The notes under the pieces: generated by a model | Database searches by the model: none | Seen by the model: the letters and a program-made list of their open reading frames with translations, nothing else | Told to the model about the DNA's origin: nothing | Made by a program: the position numbers and the translations under genes | In this document: in pieces, positions 1-11,781 of the stretch | Layout of the letters: each line of letters starts with the position of its first letter | Position numbering within the stretch: position 1 is the first letter of the stretch | Assembly (NCBI GenBank): GCA_964036045.1 | Contig: OZ038385.1 | Coordinates: forward strand, 30,572,306-30,636,305 | Source: Eutreptiella sp. 'Long Island Sound 2002' | Taxonomy: Eukaryota > Euglenozoa > Euglenophyceae > Eutreptiales > Eutreptiaceae | Direction of reading: 5' to 3' | DNA: 64,000 nt

Positions 1-3000
1 AGTTCCCCTGGCGACCCCTGTCTCACCTCACGGCCGAGAACTTCAACCAGGTTTCCTTGGGGCATGACCGGCGGTAGGTGTCCTTCAGTCGCTGCCATCA
101 CGCTCTCAGCTCCTTCAGGTCACCCATCGAAGGATCCTCCGGCCTTCCCCCCCTAGCACAGCCTATTGGGCGCCTGCAGGCGGGTTTCCTGTGGATAGCC
201 CTCGCCGACAGCGGAGCGTTTCTCTCTGTCAACCACATTCCACCACTCCCCATCCCTCAGGGGTTGGAGTACCCACTCGGCTCCTGGATGCACTTGGGTG
301 TCGTCCATCCACGGCTGGAGGCCAGGGGGCGACCCTTTCCACGTTCCCACTGGTCCCGCTCACGCGTGAACCTACGTGTACTCAGGCCATTGACCCGGCG
401 ATCTCAAGGTCACCCCTCACCCCTGCAGACACCTCACGGCCGTCCCGGAGTTCAGGGCATTTTCCCGACTTCCCGTGGTCAGGTTCCCCATGGTTCGCCG
501 ATGGTTCACCACTCCATGGCGACTGGTTTCCCAATCCCACGGGGCTGTTGCTTGGCGCTTTCGGTCTCCCTGCCCATCCCATGTCCCATTCCCCTTTGCC
601 TCATCCCGGCACCGGCCCGTTCCCAACGTCCCATGGACTCCCTACCCAGTCGGGCCGTTGTGCGGCCCTAGCCACATGCCCTTCCCCGCCCCGTCCTCTT
701 GTCCCATCATCCCGTGTTTATACCCCACCGGGTCGCCAGCAACCCTGTGGCGCGGGCCCACTGGATCCTCTTCCATCCGGGGACCGCTTCGTGCGCCTAG
801 CACGGGTCGCTCCCTTCCCGCCCTCGTCCCTTTCCCCTGTGCCGCGGCCCCGGCCTAATCCCCTGGGCTGTTGTGCGGCCCCATCCCATCTCTCATCCCG
901 TGTTTATACCCCACTGGGCCGCCAGCAACCCTGTGGCGCGGGCCCACTGGATCCTCATCCATCCGGGGACCGTTTCGTGTGCCTAGCATGGGTCGCTCCC
1001 TTCCCGCCCTTTTCCCCTGTGCCGCGGCCCCGGCCTAATCCCCTGGGCTGTTGTGCGGCCCCATCCCATCCCTCATCCCGTGTTTATACCCCACCGGGCC
1101 GCCAGCAACCCCGTGGCGCGAGCCCACTGGATCCTCATCCATCCGGGGACCGTTTCGTGCGCCTAGCATGGGTCGCTCCCTTCCCGCCCTTTCCCTCTGT
1201 GCCGCGGCCCCGGCCTAATCCCCATGGGCTGTTGTGCGGCCCCATCCCATCCCCCATCCCGTGTTTATACCCCACCGGGCCGCCAGCAACCCCCTGGCGC
1301 GGGCCCACTGGATCCTCATCGATCCGGGGACCGTTTCGTGAGCCTAGCAGGGGTCGCTCCCCTCCCGCCCCCGCCCCTCACTCCTGTGCCGCCTCCCATG
1401 CTGTCCTAGTCCCCCAGGGGCCGTCGCGTGGCCCTAGCCACACGCCCTTTTCTGTCCCATCTCCTTGTGGTGCTGCGGGGTGTTGTTCGCGTTTTTTTTT
1501 CCCTCCGTGCTTTTTTCCGCGTGGTTCCCTCCTCCCTGCATGCACGCACAACAACACTGCATCGCCATCTGTCTGGGTTCTGTTCGGTGCTCTCGTCCAG
1601 TCCCACCGCCATCCTGTGGCGCAGCCCTTGGCGGTCCCCGGCCATGCCAGGTGGGCGCCCCTCCCTCGCGACCCAGCCTTTTCGCCCGCGTTGTTGTACG
1701 TTTATCTTGTTTCTCTCCTCTCCACCCTCCCCTCCCCTCTGTCTCCTGCCCGCCCTCTTAGTGTTGTTCTCCTGCTCCGTGTGCTCGCCGCTTGGTCCCC
1801 GCGCCATGGTTGTATCTTGCGCACCCTCACGCGCCTTCGGGCTTCTGCCCTGTCTTCCGACCTGTAGGCCGACCTGGGCGGCCTCCCCAGACACCCCTTC
1901 AGGGGGACTCCCCCTTCGTCCTCTCCCGCCGGCGGCCCCTCCATCAGTTCCCTGATGGTCGGGCGGGGCGGCCGGTACGGCTCAATGCGGGTCATCGGCA
2001 TGGTGTTTCTCTGTGAGAGACATTGTGTTCCTGTGTGCCCTTGTTGGCGCCCTGTTCCCCCCACCTCCCGCGCCCTGCCTCCTCTACGTGTCCTTCCTGT
2101 GTGTCCGCCTGTTCTGCTGTTGTTGTTTCTTTTCCGTGTTCGTGCTCTCCGTTGCTCCCGCGCGCCCTGCGTGTGCCCCCTGCTCTTCTCCGTGCTACCC
2201 CTGTCCCGCTGCCCTGCGCCCCCTCACTCGCCTGTCTCCCCTTCCATTCTCCTTCCCGCTGTCGACCCTGCCTGTACGTCTGCCCTCACTGTCTGAGTCG
2301 CGCTGTCAGTCGTGTGTGCCACCCGCGTGCTCTACCCCTGCCCCTCCCCGTTGCCCCTACCCTTTTCCCTGGGGTCTCCCCCACCCTAGTGCTCCCTCGG
2401 TCCCCGTCTCTCACCCCATCCTGGTTGCCTTGTCCCCTGTGGTGGGGGGGGGGGGGTGTATCTGCGGACTGGACTGTGGCCCTGCCCGAGGACTGGCATG
2501 GCCGTTGGCTTCCTACGCACCATGAGCCACCGCATGTGCCGAAGGAACACAGAGAGAAGTGCAGTGTGAGGCTTGTCGAATTCCCTTCGCTGCATTTGCA
2601 CTGTGGAGCCCAGCCGCATAAACCAGCTGCGGACCAGAGCCCCGATTTGGACCTGGCGCGGTCACCACGGGTTCACACTTCGTTGCACCTCGCAGGTGTC
2701 CCATGGCGCCAGCGATCACCAAGGCCTGGTGTGGTCAACTCCTCGGAACAGCGCGCGCGTAAGTCCAATCGTTTCAATGCAGCACCATCTTGTCATGCAG
2801 AGAGCTTTGCCGCCATGTAACAAGTCGGCAGATAGCCCGCACACTCCTGCTGCCAGTCCACAGGGGCGCCACCGAGACGTGGCTCCACTGCACCGGACCC
2901 GAGTACACCTGCACTCCCACCTGCCCATCCCAGCAATCTCTCCGATCGCACCATCAGCCAAGACCCTGGCACCAACGTGTCGGAATATTGGATTCGTCTG

Positions 3001-3600
3001 CCCGTTCGCCTCTCCTGCAAGTCAGAGCCCTGGCACCGTGCTGCACCCGAAGGGCACAGCGCTGCTCCACGCCATTTCCGGCTGTTCTCGTCGAACACCA
3101 CCCTGCACTCTGCTCCGTCACTGTACCACATTCTGATACTGCATCCCGTCTGCTTCTCCTTCTGCCCCACACTGCTCGCCGTACCCACGATACGTCTCGC
3201 GTCCCGCTGCCCCGTTGCTCCCTCCGCACTCGCCTGCGCCCCCGTACTCCGCCGCCCCATCTCCCCTCTCACCCGCCACTGGCCCTGTGCTCTCCGCTTG
3301 GGGTTCTCGTCCACGTCCGCCATCACCACATCCCCCTCCACTTTCAGCCGTGTCCCTGCCCTCCCCTGCGCACCTGCACCTCTCCGCTCCCTTCCTCCTC
3401 TCCTCGTGTCCGTCACATCCCCTCCTCACCCTCCTCGACCTCCGCCGACCCCCCGCGTCCGCCTCCCTGCATCCCATCTGCCCGTCCCTCCGCACGCCCC
3501 TGGCCCCCGGCCCCTGGCGCTTCCCGTTCCTGCTCCTGCCCGGCCCTACGCGTCGCCACCATACCGCCCCACCCGCTGCAATAGCTCTCGCAGCATCTGA
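1..3600. other. Pyrimidine-rich noncoding block
   Basis: The + strand is strongly C/T-rich, so long stop-poor frames occur on both strands, but their translations are Pro/Ser/Arg-rich low-complexity strings with no recognisable domain. I see no retroelement domain until about 3600-3645, where the pol of element A begins. The block could be a diverged long LTR, an unrelated repeat or host intergenic DNA. It includes a tandem repeat (see 700-1440) and an 11-12 base G run near 2446-2457. The left boundary lies outside the window. Confidence 0.6.
700..1440 (+). repeat. Tandem repeat, about four units of ~181 bp
   Basis: A unit starting near CCCGTGTTTATACCCCA recurs at about 711, 898, 1078 and 1258, a spacing of roughly 180-186 bp. 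Each unit also repeats the blocks GCCAGCAACCC, CACTGGATCCTC, ATCCGGGGACCG and GGGTCGCTCCC. Units differ by scattered substitutions and small indels, so the array is not freshly made. Nothing indicates a coding role. Confidence 0.85.
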
Positions 3601-6600
3601 ACCCTGGGCTTCTTCCCCTTCTCCTGGGGACAGTCCTGGGGAGTGTGACAAGTTTGGTTGATGGGGCAGCGACGCAGATACCCATTGAGGAGCTGCACCA
3701 GCCCACAGTGAAGTGGTTGACGAAGATGAACCGTGGCTGGTCAGTCGAGGAGCTAAAGAGCACGATGGGACTGTCCTCGTCACCACTCCCAACAACACCG
3801 AAAGAAGACACCAATTCCAAAGTGACTCCTGAGAGAGAAGAAGGACCGTCAGACTCAAGAAGCAACACTGACGATGAAGACGCTGTTTGCAGTGAGTCAG
3901 GATATGAGGCGGATGTGAATATCCACCAGAGAGTTGGACCGAAGAAGAAAAGTTGGCACAAGCTGACCGAAGAGCAACAACCTCCCACGTGCAGTTACTA
4001 AGAGTACGAGGACCTGGCAGAAGTTCTCATGTGCGAAGTGGAACTTGACAATTTGCACAAGGAGAAGTCGATCGAGTTGTTGGCTCTGGAGAGCTTGGTG
4101 CAGCATAACCTTGAGGTCTGTACGGACAAGGAGAATGGGAAAAAGGCAATGCCTTGCAGATGGCCATGAACCCGAGAAGACGCTGAAACAAGCAAGCGAA
4201 TTCTCGAGCAGAAGACATTTCAGTTGGGCGAGAAGGAGCAAGAAAGAATGTTGAAAGAAAAATGGAAAACTTATTATCATGGACCCTGTTCCAGAGAAGA
4301 GGAACTACAAGCGTTCTACATGTTGGAGTTGTCGGAGGAAGAACTTTCGCCGGGAGAGGAGTCTGAGGAGCAGGAGGACAACGACTATTACGTGGACTTG
4401 ACTGGATTGATAATGGACTTGCAAGCTGCAGAACGACAAGAGTATGGCAAGTCAAACCTGAAGAGCGGCGATGGCTTTGAGGAAAGCGTTGAGGAAGCAT
4501 CCGGCAGAACTGCAAGGTCTCCTACGCAAACACAAGGTGGTGTTCGGTCCTCTTATGTCACCAGGGTCATGCAAAAAGCTGATACAAATGGACCTCGAAG
4601 TCATCGACGAGCACAAGAACTCACTCTGAGGTGCAGACCCATACCGTTGAACGAGGAGGACCAAAAAGAGACCATGAGGCAGATCTACGAATGCTGTGAT
4701 GTGAAGTTAATGTCTAGATATGAAGGAAAAGAATTTCCGAAGCACTGCTCACCTTGTTTCCTCGTGGCGAAGCCTGCGTCAAGCGCTAAGAGACTGGTTG
4801 TGCACTACGCTAAGCTGAACGGAAGACTCAAAAGGCACTCAGGAAGCATACCAAACCTTGAACGAGCCATTGAACGGGCCGCTGAGACAAAGTACAAGAT
4901 CAAACTTGATAAATGTTCAGGTTTCTGGCAGATCGACCTGACGGAATGAGCGAAGGAACTCAGTGCGGTGATTGCACCCAACGCGCAAGTTTTTTGATGG
5001 AACGTGATGCCGTTTGGGTTGGCAAATGCACCTGCCACGTTCCAGGAGTTGATGAACCAGATCATCGCCATAAGGAAGCGCCGTCCAAAGGTCCAGCAGC
5101 TCCTGAGAAAGGGGGCAGTGATTGAGGCCTACATAGACGACGTCTTCCTGGGATCGAACACCACTGAAGACCACAAGGCGTTGATAGACGAGTTCCTCTC
5201 TGTTTGTGACGAGTGCAACACGCGAGTGAAAATCGAGAAGTGCGAGTTCATGCGAGAAGTTGTTGAGTATTTGGGTTTCGAGGTAGGATATCAGTGGTGG
5301 AAACCTGTGGGGGACAAGGTTGCCCCGTTGTTGAAGGCTACGACACGGGATCATCCTGTTCAAGGAGTGAAAGACATCCGGGCCTTCATAGGCAGCTCCG
5401 TTTTTTACCGCCGACACATTCGCAACTTTACCTATTCCTCGGTCTTGTTGACAAATTTGACAAAGAAGAGCGAAAAGTGGGAGGGGACACCAGCACACCA
5501 GGCCGAGTTTGAGCAACTGAAGTCGAAGTTGGCTTCACTATCGATATTGGGAGTTGCTCGAGCAGACGATGAACTTGTGTTTAATTCTGACGCCTCTGAT
5601 GAAGGCCGTGGAGGCAGTTTGTATCAGTGGCAATGTATCAAGGAAGGTGCAGTTGAACGAATACGGAGTGAACTGAAGACAGCGGGCATTGATCGAGACG
5701 GAAGTTTGAAGCATACTTAACACTGCAACGAGTTCCATTTGGTTCCCCTCGGCCACTGGAATTGGAAGTGGAATTCGGCCAGATCCAATTACTCAGTGCA
5801 CGTGAGGGAGTTACTGGCTGGAGTGCTCTTATTGAGTTCGCAGACAAGGTTACTGGCAGACAACCCGGTGGTATGGCTCTGTGATCAAGCTTCAACTTCA
5901 ACCTTTTTGAAGGGTTTACCTCCAGCGAACCCCAGACTACGGAGATGGTGGGTTTTTCTGTCTCAACTAAAGCTGCATGTCCACCACATACAAGGCTGGA
6001 GGAATGAGCTCAGGGACTGTCTCAGTCGCACCAACTTTGATGAGAGGTTGCAAATGAAGAGCGAAGACCTTTCCAAGAAAGCCTTCCAGCAGATGGACAC
6101 GCAGCTTGACTTGAGTCTTGAGAAACACCAACTCTTGAGTGTGATCAATCCCAAGGACTATGAAGAAGAGTATCAGGACGTGTTGGACAAACTGGGGGAA
6201 GCGAAGTATGCGATCATAGAGGATGTCCTCTGGAGTGTAGGAAGCAATGGGTTGCTGAGGAACGAGATCAGGACCTGTGTACCAGCGCAACACTTGAACA
6301 AGATCCTCCTCTGGGTGCACAACGTTGAAGGACATCCGCAGTCAAGAAGCTGGTTGTGGGCGTTCAATCGTTTCTTCTACACAAGGGATGAAGACGCAAA
6401 GATGTTGGAAAGGATAAGCAGTTTGCAGGAGACGTGTGAAGCTTGCCTTTATGCGAAGAGAAACCAGCCGAAGGACAGAGGCTTGGTGGGTTGCTTGCCC
6501 TTACCAGACTTGGTCAACTTCTTGGTCTACATGGACTTTATCGACCGTCAAAGTTATGGGCAGTTCGACTATTCTCTTATGATTGTGGACTCCTTATCAA

Positions 6601-7158
6601 GTTTCTGCCAAGTTGTGCCCTGCAAGAAAAAGATCGGAGGTGAACAAGTGCTGTGCCTGGTGCACCAACACTGGATCAAGCACTACGGAGCCATGGTGAG
6701 GTTGCACTCCGACCGAGACATACGCTTCACAAGCGAGACAGGTTGTTGGCGCAACACCTTTAAAGCCATGGGAGTGGAAGTGATTTTTGGGCAGCCTTAT
6801 TTGCCGCAGTGGAACGGATTGTGTGATCAGAAAAACGGGGAATACAGAGAAGAGATCAGGCTCCTGATGCATAAGGAGAAGTCCAAGAATTGGCCAAGGC
6901 TGACGGATTACGCTGCGTTCCTGATGAACAACAGAGAACGCGGAAAGACAGGGTACTCACCTTCAGATATTTTCTTCGGTCGTCAAACGTGGAGATTGGA
7001 GATGCTGTTTGCGCACGCTGGAAATCAGGGTGTGGAATCGTAGATTCAAGAACAAAATCGGCTGGCGCAAACCGTGCAGGATCAACTGAGGAGGAGACGG
7101 GCGACAAAGCACAAGTATTTGAACAAGAAGAGAACAGCGGCCAAGTACCTGGTGGGAG
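3600..7158 (+). mobile_element. Element A: 5'-truncated Ty3/Gypsy retrotransposon, left part
   Basis: Oldest layer of the nest. Only the linker before RT, then RT, RNase H and most of integrase are present. Homology to the corresponding linker of E2 starts at about 3620-3645; gag, protease and a 5' LTR are missing or replaced by the pyrimidine-rich block. The element is interrupted after 7158 by element B (TSD GGAG at 7155-7158 and 25724-25727) and resumes at 25728 in the same codon frame. It belongs to the same broad family as E1 and E2: RT motifs with a long insertion, an RNase H segment HWNWKWN and no frameshift needed. Confidence 0.85.
3645..7158 (+). pseudogene. Element A pol pseudogene (linker, RT, RNase H, integrase core)
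   Basis: One reading frame runs from about 3645 to 7158 but is broken by nonsense codons at about 3999, 4167, 4947, 4995, 5718 and 7041, with no frameshift visible. In order: an acidic linker (3645-4600), the RT fingers (LVAKPASSAKRLVV near 4762), palm with intact YIDD at 5130-5141, thumb and connection with an FYRRHI motif near 5405, RNase H (FNSDASDEGRGG near 5580, then VPLGHWNWKWN near 5742), and integrase with HH-CC zinc binding (VHNVEGHP to CEAC, 6316-6456) and the RVE core (YMDFID near 6529, HSDRDIRF near 6705). The third catalytic acidic position reads Asp, not Glu (GAT at 6825-6827). Starts given by ORF calling are arbitrary; the true pol start is lost. Confidence 0.85.
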
Positions 7159-10100
7159 TGAAGCGGTACCCAGAACCCCATGACCATGGTGCGGTATACA
7201 ACCGGTCTCCGTGTGCCCACTAACCCCATGTACGGAGGGCAAGACGCCCGATGAAGCCCGATGAGAGCCCGGCAGGAGCGTGTCCCTTGCCCTAAAGCCC
7301 CCGTGACGGCATTCCGGCCACTTGGGGCATGTTACCATGTACCTGCAAACTGCCATTTGCCGGTATCTTACTATTTCACGCCAATCTGCCCCGCACCGCC
7401 TTCGGCCGTCGATTCGGCAACCTAACCCTAACAACAGATGTAGGTAAGACGTGTTTGTGTGAGAGATCTGGGCATTTCAGCTATTAGCGGCCGCATCGGC
7501 AACCGATGCGTCGCCCGCTGAGATTTGCACATCAGAATATCAGGAATCAACAGGGTTTTCTTTTCATATTGTTTCCGTAAATTTTCACGCTTCCGTTCTG
7601 ATAATCAATGTTTTGACTGCTGGCAGTTGACTCCCGACTTTAGTGTAACCGCCAGTTTAACTGTTATTTACAGACATTTGAGCGCAATCCGTGACGAAGA
7701 CTGTAAGGTCTTCAGGAATTGCATTGATGCATCTGCAATTTTCACATTGTACACTCGCAACCTTAATCCGAATTTTTCAGGATGTCGAAATCGGATTTTC
7801 GACTTCGACATCCCCGCACTTGATTTGACCTCTTTCGAGTGGACCTACGTGCTTTTTTTGAGACATGGCGGTTTCCCGCCCAAAACATCATCACAAACTG
7901 CTCACAATGCGAGGTTCCTCGAAGGACAGCCGCGGGAATAGAACCCGTACAAAAAGATCATGCCACTGTAAATTTCCCTGGGTGCAAAGCACTGCCAAGA
8001 GAGGCACCAATAGCCTAGAGAGAGTGACAAATGGCAATCAAATATTGCTGGGCTACCAACAGGAGAGGAAGCAGTTTGAAAAGCGTGATGAAACTAAAAA
8101 AGATAGGGCAAAATGCAGTGGTCTGTACGACTGAAAAAGAGCCTGAACTCTGTGACTGATGGTTCATTCTAGGGAGAAAGAGTCCAGAGGTAGGCAGAAT
8201 ATAAACAATATGCCATGGCTTGAATCTGGGAAAACAGGGACTTCTGCAGAAGTACAACAGAAAATTAGAAAAAAAATGAGGGCCTGGGCATGCAGGTTCC
8301 AGTGAAACTGGGGTGCCTGCTTGCTTGGATTGTCTGAAAGACCCAGTGGTCTGTGGGACTGAAAAGGGACCTGAGCTGAGTGAGAGAGGGATCACCGCGG
8401 GAAGACAGAGTAAACAGATAGGCAGATATATAACCCAGGATATGCCGGCGCCACGAACAAAAAACAGGGATGAATTGGCGAGTGTGATATGAGGGGGGGG
8501 GGGGGCTGTGGTTTAGGGAAAATGGGGGGCATGTGGGGTCTGTGGTTTATGGGGGGGGGGGCTTTCATGCATCTTGTTGGGGGGGGGGGGTTCAGCCTGC
8601 GTCTTTTTGGAGCAGAGTTGAGAAGTTTTGAAAGGTGGTGGTGAGAAGTGGAGCAATTGGAATGTGGAGATGAAGTTGAGGGAGAAGATGTTGTGTTGGG
8701 GAAGTTGTGGGGTGCGAGGTTCAAGCGGTGGAATTTTGATGAAGGTTTTGTTTTGTGGGAGGAGCGAATTTGGTAGGGGTGTTTGTTGGTGGGTTTGTTG
8801 CTTGTTTGTTTTTTTGGATAAGTGAGTTTTGTTGGAGCGCTGGAGGAGGTGCTGAAATCAGACAATGGTGTAAACCAGGGGTTGTCAGGGTTGTGAGGTT
8901 CGAGGTGATCAAGGTTCAGAGGGTTGTTAATGAACCAGTCTTTGATGGAATCCAAGGACCTACGTGCTTCCCTATGCACGAATCAACTTTTCTTTTGTCT
9001 TGCCCTCCATTTGTCTTAGAGATAGGGGCAAAACAAAGTTGACTTGTGAGGCCACTTGTGAGGGTCATATCTCGTGCTGCTTGCGGGGAATGACAATAAG
9101 AAAGCATGGGATGTATTCACAATACTTCCGACGTAATTTAGGAAGCTTTATACGCCTTGCGTCTCCACACGTGCGCGCTAGCGTAATGGATCATGGTCAA
9201 GAGGGTAAAGTTTGCGTTATAACTCTTTGGCCATGATATTGCGTGCGTTGAGATAACTTTCGAGTGTAGCGCGCGAGTGTTGGTATTGCATAGGAACTTT
9301 CCTTGAGTTCCTATGAGCGATTGACACAAAGTTATGCCCTTGGAAGGGCATGACATATCGTGGGGGGAGCTACCTTTCTGGGCAGTATGTGGTATGTGCC
9401 ATGTGTTGTATTGCGTGCCCATTTGGCGGGTTTGGCTAAGAGCGATACAACCACCAATGGACCTCATATTGCACGAGGCCCTTCCTCATACTCCCCACGA
9501 TCAATTGCAAGCCTAACCTTCGTGGAGGGAAGCTTGTGTGGCGATCCCAAAGCGATGCGTTGGGAGCAAGGTGTGTGTTTTGCAATTTTCCACATTTTCA
9601 TGTGCCCACTTGGGAAGTAGCGGTCGTGACCTTTTAAAGCGCCCCAAGTGGAGCACATATGTGGAATCCAAGGTCGTTGGGGTCAAGTCATTGTGTTTAG
9701 AAGGATTCGTCGATTACTCAATCCAACCCGAAGATATTATAATATTTTTGTGCGCCTTTCAAGGCACTTTTGGGTGTTTTTTCGCCAATATTGCTGTTTT
9801 TCGCCCGTCATGATGTCAAGTGGCGACCGTGTATCTCAATGTTGCGCCCAATTGACATCATGACCCAAGTATGTTTTGAGGGTACATACTTCGGTGCCCA
9901 ACATATCTTAGACCTGGCGAATAACTCCTCTTGGGCTTGGCATACCGTGGCCGCCATGTTGGCGATTTCGGACTATCCCAAATCATGGGCTCACTTGGCG
10001 ACCCTGCCATTCCCAAAACCGAAAGAGTTGGGCGACGCCCAAAAGATATGTTGGACACATATGACTTGATACCAATCCTATGGCACACTCTGGTCCAAGT

Positions 10101-11447
10101 CAGGCATGTGCCTCACTTGCCCCAACCATGAGTGTGCGCATTTTCGGCCATTTTGAGCAGTTTTCAATATCTGCTGCCCGCCGTGCACCATGTTCAGCCT
10201 CCTCGTGCACGCCGGACTCATGGACCAGTGGACCATATATGACATGGGTGTTATGGACATTGGTCCCCATGGTTCACACACCACGTGGGCGAGGCGGAGG
10301 TGCTAGTCCAAAGTGAGTGTGGACAATTTTGCCATTTTGGCATTTGTGGACCCAATTGGGATTGTCACCACGCCAAGTGGCATGAAGATCTTTGGAAGCC
10401 AAGGGCATGGCAGTCTATGTTGGACTCCTGGTGGATTGCGTATGGAATGGCGGATCCGGTCTCCGAGCCGGTGTGGAGATATACTATTGGGAGCACCCCC
10501 GAATTTTGGCTCATTTCGTGCAGCCAAAATGACCCCCTTTTGGGACCCCAATTTCACCCCCCCCGTGTGGTCAATTGGTGGCCCCATATCTCTATGCCCA
10601 CAGGGAGCCCGGACCCAATTTGAAGTTGTGCACTCGGATATATCTCCTAGGTCCTGCCTCCTATCCTGTGAGCCATTGGCCTTGCCCTGGCCGGGCGAGC
10701 CATGCGTGAGAATGATGCCAATTTTGGTGATTTTGGCATTATGACCCCACTTGACGAACCTGTGGTGCCCTGATGCCCGGACCTCAGAGGGCACCAGGTT
10801 GGGTGAGGGCTCCAGACAGTTCGTACTCGAAGGGCATAGGGTCAGTTGCCTCGTCCCTACCTCTGGCGGGTCCAGACGAGGCGTCAATTTTGGAGATTTT
10901 TGAGCTAATATCAGCTTGGGCTGAAACAACCCATTTTCAGCTACCAACTCCTAGGGGATAATGGCGGGGCCATATCCCTCGCTCAGAGGGGGGTTGGGAC
11001 CTGCCGTTGAAGGAGCATAGGGGGCCACTGTCGCTTGGCCTTGGAGCTTCTTGGCTCCCAGGAACTCGCCTGTGGCTGGGCGGGACACCTCCCCTATTGG
11101 CAGGGTTTCAGGGTCCGGACTGAGCAGGGCATGGGTTGTGTTTGAGCCCCCGCCCCCACCAGCCACTGAGAGGGTCGGACCTGGGATTGGGATATGAGTT
11201 GGGACTGAGTGTCTATTGTCCTGTGATGCACTTACCCCAGTCCAGTCTTAACCCTATGTGTACATATCCTGATGTGTTGCTGTACATACTTTTGTTGGCT
11301 TGTTTCAGAGTGGCAAGGATCCTGAAACGCTTTGTCACATGACACGAGCGCAATGATGCCCCTGTGAGCGTAGTGCTTTGCCTGCCTGCTCACTTGTGCG
11401 TGTCCAGCGCAGCGTCCTGTGGCCAGGCCCTCCACGGGAACGCGTCA
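7159..11447 (+). repeat. Element B 5' LTR (with nested non-LTR insertion)
   Basis: It begins TGAAGCGGTACCC and ends CGGGAACGCGTCA, aligning along its length with 22535-25723. Without the insert at 7855-8969 it is about 3.17 kb, unusually long for an LTR. No credible ORF is conserved inside. A short CCTAACCCTAAC string near 7424 occurs in both LTRs and is not a telomere array. Promoter elements could not be assigned by eye. Confidence 0.93.
7855..8955 (-). mobile_element. Non-LTR retroelement copy (LINE/SINE-like), longer copy
   Basis: It is absent from the equivalent position of the other B LTR and flanked by a 14-bp target duplication GGACCTACGTGCTT (7841-7854 and 8956-8969). A T run at its left end is the poly(A) tail of an element read on the minus strand. 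Long, variable TSDs plus poly(A) indicate target-primed reverse transcription. The 3' portion (about 7860-8440) matches 27077-27678; the remaining 5' portion (8440-8955) is C-rich on the minus strand, with G runs at 8491-8502 and 8581-8590 on plus. A minus ORF at 8392-8979 (Pro/Ser/His-rich) has no recognised domain. It contains two related internal ~230-bp segments with CAGTGGTCTGT. Confidence 0.85.
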
Positions 11448-11781
11448 AAAGCGTTTCACCGCCGCGGGGTTACCCATCCCTCGCGTGCCACTCGGGGCCA
11501 CCAACCCCGAGCAGCGCGGCGCCGCAGCTCGCAGCTCGCAGCTCGCAGCGCAGCGCAGCGGCTCGCAGCGCCGCCCAGCGACAGCGCCGAGTCCGTGAAG
11601 GAAGTGCGGGGACCGGAACTCCGTCATCAACGAGTTCCCTCGGCCGACCAGCAAGGCCGCACTCCCTGCTACAGCAACCACTTCCACAACCACCGGCCGA
11701 CCAGCACCGGCCGCACTCCCAGTCCAGTGCTACATCACCCACCTCAACAACCACCCCAGGACCAGTCAATCGAGAGCACCG
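11448..11781 (+). other. Element B leader between 5' LTR and first ORF
   Basis: About 330 bp after the LTR. I find no TGG-starting primer binding site directly after the terminal CA: the sequence is AAAGCGTTTCACCG. A simple repeat of CTCGCAG/CGCAG units lies at about 11527-11570. The leader is GC-rich. Confidence 0.6.

Noticed and set aside
191-1867. 558-codon open frame in the pyrimidine-rich block
   Set aside because: Low-complexity Pro/Ser/Arg product, tandem-repeat derived, open frames on both strands; the C-rich composition explains the lack of stops.
7424-7440. Telomere-like CCTAACCCTAAC
   Set aside because: Only about two units, and present at the same place in both B LTRs (also near 22796); not a telomere array.
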